Shown here: in pieces, positions 41,476 through 49,853 of the stretch
How the letters are laid out: each line of letters opens with the position of its first letter
Position numbering within the stretch: position 1 is the stretch's first letter
Program-made: the position numbers and the translations under genes
Notes under the pieces: model-generated
Seen by the model: only the letters and a program-made list of their open reading frames with translations
Told to the model about the DNA's origin: nothing
Databases searched by the model: none
Origin: UBA5189 sp040389445
Lineage (GTDB): Bacteria > Chloroflexota > Limnocylindria > Limnocylindrales > CSP1-4
Assembly (NCBI GenBank): GCA_040389445.1
Contig: JAZJZX010000002.1
Coordinates: forward strand, 248,001-312,000
Length of the DNA: 64,000 nucleotides
Direction of reading: 5' to 3'

Positions 41476-43188
41476 ATGACTTCCTTGACTCCCCCTCCAG
41501 CGGAACGCGGTATTGCCGAGTCGACCGGTACGGTCGCTCGCCATCTCGTTGCGTGGATCCTTGGGCTCGGGCGGAACGCGTGGCTGTTTCCGCTGGATGT
41601 GACGTTCCGCTTCGTCGGGATTCGCTACGGCTGGCTCAAGGCACTCTTCCAGACGGTGCCGCCGCAGGTTCTGGCCATCACGGGTCGGTTGCGTGCGGAA
41701 CGGGCGGCCTGGCGAGCCCTGCATCGCGTGCCGGCCTATCGTGCACGGCTGCGGAGTGCCGGGATCGATCCGGACCGGCTGCCCCCGGCCGGCATCCTCG
41801 GTGCCGTGCCCGAGACGGACAAGCGCTCCTACATCGATCCGTACGCAATGGAAAGCCGCTGTCTCGATGGTCGGATCACGTTCAAGGGCGTCACGATCGA
41901 CGAATCGAGCGGCTCCACCGGGACGCCCTACAACTGGATCCGTGGTCAGGCCGAGCGGACGGTCGCGCAGCGCAACATCGCATTCTTTGCCCGCTATGCG
42001 TTCGGCGGCGAGGACCTCGTGACGCTGAACGCGTTTTCGATGGGCGCCTGGGCGACAGGCTTCAACATGTCGATCGGGATGACCCGGCACGGACTCGTGA
42101 AGTCGATCGGGCCGGACATTCCGAAGATCCTCTCCTCGCTGCCCATCCTGGGGCCACGCGTCCGCTACCTGATCTGCGGTTACCCGCCGTTCCTCAAGCA
42201 TCTCCTCGACGAGGGCGACCGCGCCGGCTTCCCGTGGGCCGAGTACGAGATGTGCGCCCTCGTGGGCGGGGAGGGGATGGCCGAGGAACTGCGAGACCGG
42301 CTGCTCGAACGGTTCGAGGTCGTCTACTCGGGCTACGGCGCGACCGATCTGGAGATCGGGATGGCCGGCGAATCGCCGGTCAGCGTGGCCATTCGCCGGC
42401 TCGCCCGGGCGCGACCGGACATTCGCGCCGCGCTGTTCGGTGACGACCCACGTCTGCCGATGGTCTTTCAGTACAACCCGCTCATCCACCACCTCGAGGT
42501 CAACGAACTGGGCGAGGTTCTCTGCACCGTGAGCCGCCTCGACCTCATGACGCCGCGCATCCGCTACAACGTGCACGATGCCGGCGGTCTGCTCCCGTTC
42601 GCGTCCGCGCGGCGGGCCCTGGCCGCTTTCGGGATAGATATCCGTTCACTCGGCTCATTGCCCGAGGTCGCCGGCCCACGAGGCCCGTTGCCGTGGTCGG
42701 CGCCGATTCCTCTGCCGTTCGCTTACATCTACGGCCGCCGTGACGCCACGATCAGCGTCATGGGCGCGAACATCTATCCCGAGGACATCGAAACGATCGT
42801 GTACGGCGATCCGGCGCTCGCGCGTCGGCTGGAATCGTTCCTCCTGACGGGCCTCACCGACTCGACCGGGACGCCACGACCGGGAATTGCGCTCGAATTG
42901 CGGGCCCACGAACCGTCCGACCAGTCGCCCGGCGAATCGCTCGGCGAAGGGCGCGACCAGTCGCCCACGGAGCGGCCCGACGAGACAGCCGGCGACGACT
43001 GGCAACAGGGGCTCGCGGCGACGTTCCGCGATCGCCTCAAGGCCCTGAACGCGGACTACCGCGAAGCGCTCCAGGAGTTTCCAGCGGCCATGGAACCAAT
43101 CGTGACCGTCCACGCGTTCGGCGACGGCCCGTTCGCAGGAAACGCGGGCCGGATCAAACCTCGCCGGCTCATCCTGCCCCCGGCGTAG
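41476..43188 (+). CDS. PaaK-like adenylate-forming enzyme
   Basis: 570 residues related to phenylacetate-CoA ligase. The ATP/AMP signature is IDESSGSTGTPYNWI near residue 155; YSGYGATDLEIGMAG is the adenine-binding block; RIRYNVHDAGG and YIYGRRDATISVMGANIYPEDIE mark the hinge and C-terminal domain. A low-complexity insert (SPGESLGEGRDQSPTERPDE) lies near residue 475. The N-terminal 60 residues differ from PaaK. Substrate unknown; no CoA-dependent neighbours are present. Confidence 0.82.
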   Translation: MTSLTPPPAERGIAESTGTVARHLVAWILGLGRNAWLFPLDVTFRFVGIRYGWLKALFQTVPPQVLAITGRLRAERAAWRALHRVPAYRARLRSAGIDPDRLPPAGILGAVPETDKRSYIDPYAMESRCLDGRITFKGVTIDESSGSTGTPYNWIRGQAERTVAQRNIAFFARYAFGGEDLVTLNAFSMGAWATGFNMSIGMTRHGLVKSIGPDIPKILSSLPILGPRVRYLICGYPPFLKHLLDEGDRAGFPWAEYEMCALVGGEGMAEELRDRLLERFEVVYSGYGATDLEIGMAGESPVSVAIRRLARARPDIRAALFGDDPRLPMVFQYNPLIHHLEVNELGEVLCTVSRLDLMTPRIRYNVHDAGGLLPFASARRALAAFGIDIRSLGSLPEVAGPRGPLPWSAPIPLPFAYIYGRRDATISVMGANIYPEDIETIVYGDPALARRLESFLLTGLTDSTGTPRPGIALELRAHEPSDQSPGESLGEGRDQSPTERPDETAGDDWQQGLAATFRDRLKALNADYREALQEFPAAMEPIVTVHAFGDGPFAGNAGRIKPRRLILPPA

Positions 43189-43246
43189 GTTCGTCAAGCG
43201 CAATCTGCAACTGGAGGAGGGAGTCATGGACAGGGGTGTCCTCTAG

Positions 43247-43342
43247 ATGCGGCTGGTGGTGACGGCGCCCGACTACGAGGCGGCCCTGGTGTTCTATCGG
43301 GACACCTCGTCAAGTGCGGTGCGGGCATGGTCGTCACGGTGA
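43247..43342 (+). pseudogene. remnant of a VOC (glyoxalase-fold) gene
   Basis: The 31 codons MRLVVTAPDYEAALVFYRD and a short foreign end match the first strand and helix of VOC proteins, then stop. A normal VOC gene would be about 120-145 codons. GGAGGAGG stands before it, so this looks like a deleted or frameshifted gene. The following bases, up to the EAL gene, hold another open stretch (AAPGAWQQLRETIRDERQRF) that may be a second remnant. Confidence 0.6.
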
Positions 43343-43394
43343 CCGCAGCGCCGGGAGCCTGGCAGCAGCTCCGCGAGACCATCCGTGACGAGCG

Positions 43395-46076
43395 TCAGCG
43401 CTTCCCGCCGATGCGGGGAGCGGCGCCGATGCCGGGAATGGCGATCCTGCCCGGCCACGAACCGGGGCCGCGACTATCCTGGGGTCGGCCGAGCAGGTAG
43501 CCCTGGCCGTAGCCGATGCCGAGCTCTCGGAGTGCCTTGAGCTCGGCGGGAGTCTCGATCCCCTCGGCGATCAGCCGGATCTTGCGTTTCACCGCGAAAT
43601 AGCCCATGCCGGCGACAAGCGCCTGTCTGGCAGGATCGGCGTTGATCCCGCGGATCAGCCCGATGTCGAGCTTCACGAAGGCCGGCGCGAGTTCGAGAAC
43701 GTGGCGCAGCGAGGCGTATCCGGCGCCGGCATCGTCGACCGCGACGCGGACGGTCGGCCCGAGGGTCGCCAGCTCATGGCGAAGCGCCGGGTAGTCCTCG
43801 ATGACCACGTGCTCGGTGATTTCCAGGACGATCCTGCGCACCTGCTCGCGCACCAGTTCGCGGAGTGCCCCCGATCCGATGAGCGCCGGCGACGCGTTCA
43901 CGCTGAGGTAGGCGCCGGCCGGAAGGATGGTCGACGCCTCCAGGGCGGCCCGGAGCGTGGCTACCTCGAGCTCGAGGCCGAGCCCGCATCGCGCCGCCAG
44001 GGCGAAGGTGGCATCGGGTGGAAGGCCGTCCGCAAATCGACTCAGGGACTCGTAGCCCACGATGGTTCCGGAGTGGAACTCGATGATCGGCTGGAAGAAC
44101 GGGGCGAACGCCGCGGCGTCCAGGACCCCTTGAATCCTGGCTCGCACATCATCCTCGCGATGGCGTGCCTCGAGGCCGGGCGAGAGCAGCGTCCCGAGGA
44201 TTGAAGCGAGGGTCGTGAGCACCGGCAGCTGGTCCACGAACGCGGGGTCGGGGCGGTCGTGGATCCCCAATCCGACCACGCCGATCACGCCACCATGGCC
44301 CCGCAGTGGTGCGTAGGCCACGGTCTTGAGGCCCGTGGCCGCGACGTCCTCGCCGTACGTGCCGTCCGCGGCACGAGAGCGCCACGCCTCGGTCCAGACG
44401 CCGACCGAGGCGCGCTCCAGGAGGTACTGCGCGCGGGCCGGCGGGATCATCCGGCTGGGAGGGAGCGCGGCGGCGAGCCGGCCCTCGACGGCGAGCACGG
44501 ATCCGTGCTGCTCATCGTCCAGGGCGATGACGAACGCCGAGTCGACGTGCGGCAGGCCGACCATTTCCGCGCAGGCGTCGGCCGCGATCGCCTCGGGCGT
44601 GGAGCCGGGGTCGATCCGCTTGAGCGCCGCCTCGATCGTCTCGCGCTCGCGAGCGCTGTGCTCGAGCTCACTTTCGAGTTCGCGCTCGCGCGTCACGTCT
44701 CGGTCCGTCTGCATGTAGCTCACCAACTGGCCGGCGGCGTTGCGAATCCCCGAGATCACCGCTTCGAGCTCCACCAGCGTGCCGTCCCTGCGACGGTTGA
44801 CGATGAGGCCGGTCCAGGTCTTGCCGGCGGCCACCGAAGCCCAGATCGCATCGAAGAACGCGTGCTCATGGCGGCCGCTGTGGACGATGCCTGCATAGGT
44901 ACCCACGATGTCCTCCGGCTTGTAGCCGTAGACCCGGGTGAACGAGCGATTGACGTACCTCACGATCCCGTCGAGGTCCTGCATCCAGACCGCATCGGCG
45001 GTCTGCTCGAGCGCGGCAAGCAGCCTCGCCCGGTCCTCCTCGGCCGCGACCCGCTCGGTGATGTCCTCCACCGTGCCGACGACGCGGACCGGCGTTCCGT
45101 GCTCGTCGCGAATGACCTCGGCCTTTTCACGAGCAAGCCGGACGCTGCCGTCGGGTCGGATGATCCGGACCTCGTACGAATATTCGCTGCCGCCCCGGAT
45201 GGCCACCTCCTCGGCTGCCTGCACGCGGTCCCGATCGTCGGGGTGGACCCGCGCGAGGAACGCCTGGTTCGTCCCTTCGAAGGCGCCCGGCTCGACGCCG
45301 AAGATCCGATGCGCCTCTTCGGAACGTTTGGCCACGCCGGTGCGGAGATCCCATTCCCAGCTACCGATGTGGGCGATCCGCTGCGCCTCCGCGAGGTTGC
45401 GCTCGCTCCGGCGAAGTTCCTCCTGGGCTGCCGCGCGTGCACGGAGGGTGGAGATTCCGAACGCGAGGTCGTCGGCGAGGCCCGCCAGCAACTCCACGTC
45501 CCACGCGGAGAACGCATCCGGTGTGGCCGCGTAGATCACGAGAACCCCGAATGTGTGGTCGTCGGCGCGGAGCGGCAGTGCCAGCGCGGAGGCAAAGCCC
45601 CGGAGCAGAGCTTCCTCCCGCCACGGGGCGAGGTCGGGATCGGTCAGGAAGCTCCCGCCGACCGCCGGGCGACCCGTGCGTATGGCAGTCCCGCTTGGGC
45701 CACGTCCGAGCGGGCCGTCTCCCCAGCTGACAGAGATCGCACCGAGATAACCGGCCTCGAAGCCCGCCCGCGCCACCGGGCGCACCGTGCGCTCCGGATC
45801 ATCTTCGGCGAAACCTGCCCAGGCGAGTCGGTAGCCGGCCTCGTCCACGGCAATCTCGCAGATCCTGGTGAGGAGCTCTGATTCGTCCCTGGCTTGCAGC
45901 AGCGCCCGCTGTGCTGCCCTGAGGACCACCAGGGCGCGCTCGGAATCAACGCGATCGAGCGCCGGAGCGCCTTGCCTCAAACCACGGGTCGGGTCTCCGT
46001 CCGGAATCGCTCGGGGCACGGACTTGTCGTCCCGCCTGCGCACGGCGCGCCGCGGTGCGGATCCGGACCCTCTCAC
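43395..46076 (-). CDS. GAF-PAS-PAS-GAF-EAL signalling protein
   Basis: 893 residues: GAF (about 45-215), PAS (about 230-345, HPDD and PDGSVRLAREK), PAS (about 350-465, YVNRSFTRVYGYKPEDIVG), GAF (about 480-640), EAL (about 655-885). The EAL domain hydrolyses cyclic di-GMP. Its motifs are present with changes: YESLSRF for EAL, LSVNASP, LEITEH, VDDAGAGYASL, VKLD, LIAEGIET and GYGQGYLLGRP, so metal-binding residues appear intact. There is no GGDEF and no membrane span, so it is a cytosolic sensor-phosphodiesterase. The GTG start is uncertain. Confidence 0.9.
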   Translation of the reverse strand: MRGSGSAPRRAVRRRDDKSVPRAIPDGDPTRGLRQGAPALDRVDSERALVVLRAAQRALLQARDESELLTRICEIAVDEAGYRLAWAGFAEDDPERTVRPVARAGFEAGYLGAISVSWGDGPLGRGPSGTAIRTGRPAVGGSFLTDPDLAPWREEALLRGFASALALPLRADDHTFGVLVIYAATPDAFSAWDVELLAGLADDLAFGISTLRARAAAQEELRRSERNLAEAQRIAHIGSWEWDLRTGVAKRSEEAHRIFGVEPGAFEGTNQAFLARVHPDDRDRVQAAEEVAIRGGSEYSYEVRIIRPDGSVRLAREKAEVIRDEHGTPVRVVGTVEDITERVAAEEDRARLLAALEQTADAVWMQDLDGIVRYVNRSFTRVYGYKPEDIVGTYAGIVHSGRHEHAFFDAIWASVAAGKTWTGLIVNRRRDGTLVELEAVISGIRNAAGQLVSYMQTDRDVTRERELESELEHSARERETIEAALKRIDPGSTPEAIAADACAEMVGLPHVDSAFVIALDDEQHGSVLAVEGRLAAALPPSRMIPPARAQYLLERASVGVWTEAWRSRAADGTYGEDVAATGLKTVAYAPLRGHGGVIGVVGLGIHDRPDPAFVDQLPVLTTLASILGTLLSPGLEARHREDDVRARIQGVLDAAAFAPFFQPIIEFHSGTIVGYESLSRFADGLPPDATFALAARCGLGLELEVATLRAALEASTILPAGAYLSVNASPALIGSGALRELVREQVRRIVLEITEHVVIEDYPALRHELATLGPTVRVAVDDAGAGYASLRHVLELAPAFVKLDIGLIRGINADPARQALVAGMGYFAVKRKIRLIAEGIETPAELKALRELGIGYGQGYLLGRPQDSRGPGSWPGRIAIPGIGAAPRIGGKR

Positions 46077-46313
46077 GCCAGGCCTTTCGCGCCCGGGGTA
46101 TCGCTATATGGTTGTGTGCCCTGTGGGTGCCTGATCTGCGTCCGCCCTTCGAGCCAGACGCTCGCACATGGCGAGCTCTCATCGCGCGCTCATCTATCAG
46201 CCTAACGCCAAATGGCAATGGACGGTATGGTCAAATGTCCAAAGGTTCGGGGTACGGAAACCTGGCACGGCTAATCCGACGCAGCCACACGCTCGGCCGG
46301 CGCGGCCGGGCCC

Positions 46314-46922
46314 TCAAGCGGCGTGGTCCTCGGCAAGTCGCTCGCCGGCCTCAATGCGAACCGGGAGCCGGTTCTCGGCGGGGGTCAACGGGCACGAGAA
46401 GCGCATGTCGTACACGCAGGACGGGTGGTAGGCGAGGTTGAAGTCGACGGTGTACGTGCCGTCATCCTCGGGCTCGATGTCCAGGTATCGCCCGGCGCCG
46501 TACGTCTCGATCCCCGTGGTCCCGTCCAGGAACGGCACGAAGACGGACGTCGATGAGCTGCCCTCGAAGGTGTAGGCCGTGAGCGAGCACGGTACCGACC
46601 CGACCTTGAAGCGGAGTGTGCCGGCACGGGCGGCCGGTCGCAGGCGATTGTCCGAGGTCGGAATGCTGAACCTCGCCGGCTCATTCCCGGCGTAGGGTTC
46701 GAGGGTCAGCCCCTCGAAGACCAGCGACTCGTCGACGTCGAAGTAGGCGAGGCCGCCAAACCCGGCCCGATCTGCCGGCGGCAGCGGGCTGCCGGCACCG
46801 GTCCGGAAATAGTCGTCCTTGTCCTCACGGAAGCCACGGATCGCGTCCGCGTACTCGACGGGTACATGGTCGTGGTGATCGTGCTCGTGCTCGTGCTCGT
46901 GGTGATGGTGGTTGTCGGACAT
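46314..46922 (-). CDS. DUF1684 protein with His-rich N-terminus
   Basis: 202 residues. After MSDN comes a stretch of 16 residues almost only His, Glu and Asp (HHHHEHEHEHDHHDH), an obvious metal-binding tail. The rest matches DUF1684: YADAIRGFREDKDDYFR, FGGLAYFDVDESLVFEG, FVPFLDGTTGIETYGAGRYLD, FNLAYHPSCVYD and CPLTPAENRLPVRIEAGE. The family is of unknown function. AGGAGC precedes the ATG at 46922; the frame is open upstream, but the family starts here. Confidence 0.82.
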   Translation of the reverse strand: MSDNHHHHEHEHEHDHHDHVPVEYADAIRGFREDKDDYFRTGAGSPLPPADRAGFGGLAYFDVDESLVFEGLTLEPYAGNEPARFSIPTSDNRLRPAARAGTLRFKVGSVPCSLTAYTFEGSSSTSVFVPFLDGTTGIETYGAGRYLDIEPEDDGTYTVDFNLAYHPSCVYDMRFSCPLTPAENRLPVRIEAGERLAEDHAA

Positions 46923-47050
46923 CGATGGCTCCTGCGGCGTGGCGCCATTGTGACCGCCGTGATGGGAGACCGCAGGTGGCGTACGGAAGCCGGGTGCGGC
47001 TCCGAACCAGCCGCGCCGCACGCGAGCGCCGGCCGGTATCGTGTACGCGC

Positions 47051-47632
47051 TCAGACGCGGGCGAGGAACGTGAGGACTCGATCCGTCGCCAGGGCGGTGG
47101 CCACCGGGTCGTACGAGGGGAGCGAGCTGTCCGCGAAGTAGTGCTGGTCGCCGGGGTAGAGGAAGAGCTCCGCGTCCGGCACGGTCGCCACGATCTCGCG
47201 GGCGGCGTCGACATCGCCCTCGTCCATGAAGTACGGGTCGGCGTCCGCGCCGTGGATCTGGACGGGAACACCATCCGGCCACGGGCCGAAGGCCCACTCG
47301 CCGGTGATCGGGAGGCAGGAGTAGAAGAGGAGCGCCCCTCGGGCGCCGGGCCGGGACTGCGCGAGTTGCTGGGCGATGGTCACGCCGAACGAGAACCCGC
47401 CGTAGACGAGGCCGGCCGGATAGTCGTCCGCGACGCGGACGCCTCGCGCCCGAAGCGCGTCGAAGCCCACTGAGCTGACATGGGCCATCCCGGCCTCGAT
47501 GGTCTCGAACGTCCGGCCATCGAACAGGTCCGGCGTGTGGACCGTATGTCCGGCGGCCCGCACGTCGTCGGCGAACGCGACGATCCCGGGAGTCAGCCCC
47601 TGGGCGTGGTGGAAGAGCAGGACCTCGGCCAT
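47051..47632 (-). CDS. dienelactone hydrolase family protein
   Basis: A 193-residue alpha/beta hydrolase. The nucleophile elbow is YGGFSFGVT, so the nucleophile is Ser and not the Cys of classic dienelactone hydrolase. The acid (GADADPYFMDEGDV) and the histidine (YPGDQHYFADSSLP) are in place. A GGAGG site precedes the ATG. Its substrate is unknown; small esters are a reasonable guess. Confidence 0.85.
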   Translation of the reverse strand: MAEVLLFHHAQGLTPGIVAFADDVRAAGHTVHTPDLFDGRTFETIEAGMAHVSSVGFDALRARGVRVADDYPAGLVYGGFSFGVTIAQQLAQSRPGARGALLFYSCLPITGEWAFGPWPDGVPVQIHGADADPYFMDEGDVDAAREIVATVPDAELFLYPGDQHYFADSSLPSYDPVATALATDRVLTFLARV

Positions 47633-47822
47633 GGATGCCTCCGATGCGGGGGCATCAGGCTACCAAGCCGGCCGCGCTCTCGGCGCTCACGAAGGTCGCG
47701 GGTAGGTGGGCGGGCCCCACCAGCGCTCGAGCTTCCGGGGAGATAGTCGAGTCGTGCGAAGGCCGCTCGTCGTGTGCACAGGGCGGTCATGCTGAGCGCC
47801 CACAGGAGCGAGGAGAGACTCG

Positions 47823-48203
47823 ATGTCGCAGTACATGCTGGCGGTCCACATGTCGGACGAGCCCCGCGAACCCATGACTCCCGAGGAGATGCAGGCCGGA
47901 TTTGCCATGATCGCGGTGCTCGAGGCCGAAATGCACGCCCAGAACGCGCTGCTCTTCAGCGGACGGCTGACCGAGCCGGCCCGAGCAAAGGTCGTCCGAC
48001 CGCGTCGTCGCATGGGCAAGACGACCGACGGCCCGTACGCCGAGACGAAGGAGTACCTGGGAGGCTTCTACCTCATCGAGGCACCTGACCTGGATACCGC
48101 CCTCGCGTGGGCCCGGAAGGTCACCGACGCCATCGACACGCCGATCGAGGTCCGGCCGCTCATCGATGATCCGCGCCGGGCCTCGTCCACCGCCACGGCG
48201 TAG
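47823..48203 (+). CDS. YCII/DGPF-domain protein
   Basis: 126 residues with the start MSQYMLAVHMSDE and the DGPF-type block TTDGPYAETKEYLGGFYLIEAPDLD (region near 75-100). Family members are small dimeric alpha-beta barrels of unclear function, often beside ECF sigma factors; no sigma gene is seen here. An AGGAGAG site lies before the ATG. Confidence 0.85.
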   Translation: MSQYMLAVHMSDEPREPMTPEEMQAGFAMIAVLEAEMHAQNALLFSGRLTEPARAKVVRPRRRMGKTTDGPYAETKEYLGGFYLIEAPDLDTALAWARKVTDAIDTPIEVRPLIDDPRRASSTATA

Positions 48204-48277
48204 ACGACGTTCCATCGGCGAAGCGCCGCTCTTCACGGCTCGTGGTCCGTCAAGGCCACGGGCCGCGCCGTCACTGG

Positions 48278-48283
48278 TATCGT
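48278..48283 (+). promoter_or_regulatory. TATCGT -10 box of LLM gene
   Basis: TATCGT stands eight bases before the ATG at 48292 with no ribosome binding site between, another leaderless arrangement. Confidence 0.5.
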
Positions 48284-48291
48284 CGTGGGTG

Positions 48292-49308
48292 ATGGGACTC
48301 GGCTTCGGACTTCTCAGCGCGCAGCTCCGGCCGGGCGAAACCGATTGGACCCGCGCCTACGACGAGGCCATCCGGCTCGCGGTGGCAGCGGAGCGCCTCG
48401 GCTTCGCCTCCGTCTGGACCACCGAACATCACTTCGTGGACGACGGCTACATGCCGTCGCTCCTCGTCGTCAGCGCGGCCATCGCTCAGGCGACGTCGAG
48501 GATCGAGATCGGGACGGGCGTCATCCTCGCACCGCTCTACCACCCGCTCCGGCTGGCGGAGGATGCAGCAACGGTCCAGCTGCTCAGCCACGGCAGGCTG
48601 ATCCTGGGCCTCGGGCTCGGGTGGTCGGAGGTCGAATTCACGGGGCTCGGGGCGGACGCGCGCCGCCGAGGCGCGGCGATGGACGAGATCCTCCGGATCC
48701 TCCCGCAGGCCTGGAGCGGCGAGCCGTTCACCCACCAGGGGGACGTCTTCGACCTGCCGACGCTCGCCGTCCGGCCCCGGCCGGCGACGCCCATCCCGGT
48801 GCTCGTGGGTGGCAGCGCGGAGCCCGCGATCCGCCGCGCCGCGCGCCTCGCCGACGGGATCTTCGCCAACGCCACGGCCGAGAAGTTCGTCGAGCAGGTC
48901 CGCTGGGTCCTCGACGAATGCGAGCACATCGGCCGCGACCCCTCGACGTTTCGGTTCATCCACTACTCGACACTCCTGCCGGACTCGTCCCGCGAGGCCG
49001 CCCTCGCGCGCTACCGCGACGCGTTCTGGGCGATGCAGTGGAAGTACTCGGACATGGAGGCCTCGGCCACGCGATCGCTCCCGCCGCCGCCCGCGCCGAC
49101 GTTCAACCGCCCGGACGACGCGCTCATCAAGGGCCGCGCTGCCTACGCCGGGACCACCGACGAGCTCGTCGAGAGCCTCGTCGAGATTCGGGACCGGGCC
49201 GGGGTGCCTGTCGAGTTCGTTGCACGGAGCCACCTGCCGCTCCTCCAGTACAACGCCCAGGTCGAGCTCATGGAGCAGCTCGCAGAAGGCGTAGCGCCCC
49301 ACCTGTGA
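48292..49308 (+). CDS. LLM-class flavin-dependent oxidoreductase
   Basis: 338 residues of the bacterial luciferase-like TIM barrel: AVAAERLGFASVWTTEHHF, IEIGTGVILAPLYHPLRLAED, LILGLGLGWSEVEFTGLG and IPVLVGGSAEPAIRRAARLADG. Such enzymes use FMN or F420 to oxidise small molecules; which cofactor is used cannot be read from sequence. I start at ATG 48292 because of the -10 box and the family N-terminus MGLGFGLL. The next gene follows with 11 bases between. Confidence 0.88.
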   Translation: MGLGFGLLSAQLRPGETDWTRAYDEAIRLAVAAERLGFASVWTTEHHFVDDGYMPSLLVVSAAIAQATSRIEIGTGVILAPLYHPLRLAEDAATVQLLSHGRLILGLGLGWSEVEFTGLGADARRRGAAMDEILRILPQAWSGEPFTHQGDVFDLPTLAVRPRPATPIPVLVGGSAEPAIRRAARLADGIFANATAEKFVEQVRWVLDECEHIGRDPSTFRFIHYSTLLPDSSREAALARYRDAFWAMQWKYSDMEASATRSLPPPPAPTFNRPDDALIKGRAAYAGTTDELVESLVEIRDRAGVPVEFVARSHLPLLQYNAQVELMEQLAEGVAPHL

Positions 49309-49319
49309 CGGAGGCCTCG

Positions 49320-49742
49320 ATGACCGAAACGGAGCGAATCGTCCGCATCTTCCACGAATCCTGGGACCTGCGCGATCCGGAACGCGGGGCCGCCGTCATT
49401 GCCGATGACTGCCGCTTCGAGGATGTCGCGCGGGGCGAGATGTTGCCCGGGCCAGAGGCCTACAAGCGCGACTACCACCGCTGGCGTGATGCCTTTCCCG
49501 ACGGGGAGTGCAAGGTCGTCAACGTGATCGTGCAGGACGACTGGGCGGTCGTCGAATTCGTCAATCGCGGCACACATACGGGGCCGCTCCAGTCGAGCCT
49601 GGGGACGTTCCCACCGTCGGGGCGCCGATCAGAAGTCCGTTATTGCAGCGTCATGCGCGTCGCCGATGGGATGGTCGTCGAAGGGCGCGACTACTACGAC
49701 TCGAGCACCATTGTCCGGCAGCTGGGCCTCCTTGGCGACTAG
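49320..49742 (+). CDS. SnoaL-like ester cyclase/NTF2 protein
   Basis: 140 residues: MTETERIVRIFHESWDLRD, PEAYKRDYHRWRDAFPDGEC, then VVEFVNRGTHTGPL and a C-terminal VMRVADGMVVEGRDYYD, the usual SnoaL-like order with the conserved R-x-x-FPD region. GGAGG precedes the ATG. It is likely co-transcribed with the flavin oxidoreductase, which hints at a joint small-molecule reaction; that is inference. Confidence 0.82.
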   Translation: MTETERIVRIFHESWDLRDPERGAAVIADDCRFEDVARGEMLPGPEAYKRDYHRWRDAFPDGECKVVNVIVQDDWAVVEFVNRGTHTGPLQSSLGTFPPSGRRSEVRYCSVMRVADGMVVEGRDYYDSSTIVRQLGLLGD

Positions 49743-49748
49743 CAGACG

Positions 49749-49853
49749 ATGGCCGGGCTGACCTGCACGGCGATCACATCGCTCGATGGGTACATCGCCG
49801 ATCCACAGGGCGGCTATGCGTGGGCGGACCTGATCCGATGGCGACGAACGTGA
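49749..49853 (+). pseudogene. remnant of DHFR/RibD-C family gene
   Basis: 34 codons, MAGLTCTAITSLDGYIADPQ and then GGYAWADL, are the N-terminus of dihydrofolate reductase-like (RibD C-terminal) proteins; such proteins normally run about 180 residues. The frame stops 12 bases inside the next gene, so a deletion seems to have joined the two. Confidence 0.65.

Noticed and set aside
44259..45881. A 540-codon plus-strand frame opposite the EAL gene
   Set aside because: Shadow of the GAF-PAS-EAL gene; composition rich in R, H, D and G without motifs.
46077..46313. Possible small gene between the DUF1684 and EAL genes
   Set aside because: The interval has lower GC and short frames only; none looks like a protein. 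I see only a weak TATAGC box for the EAL gene and a GC-rich dyad at 46294-46308.
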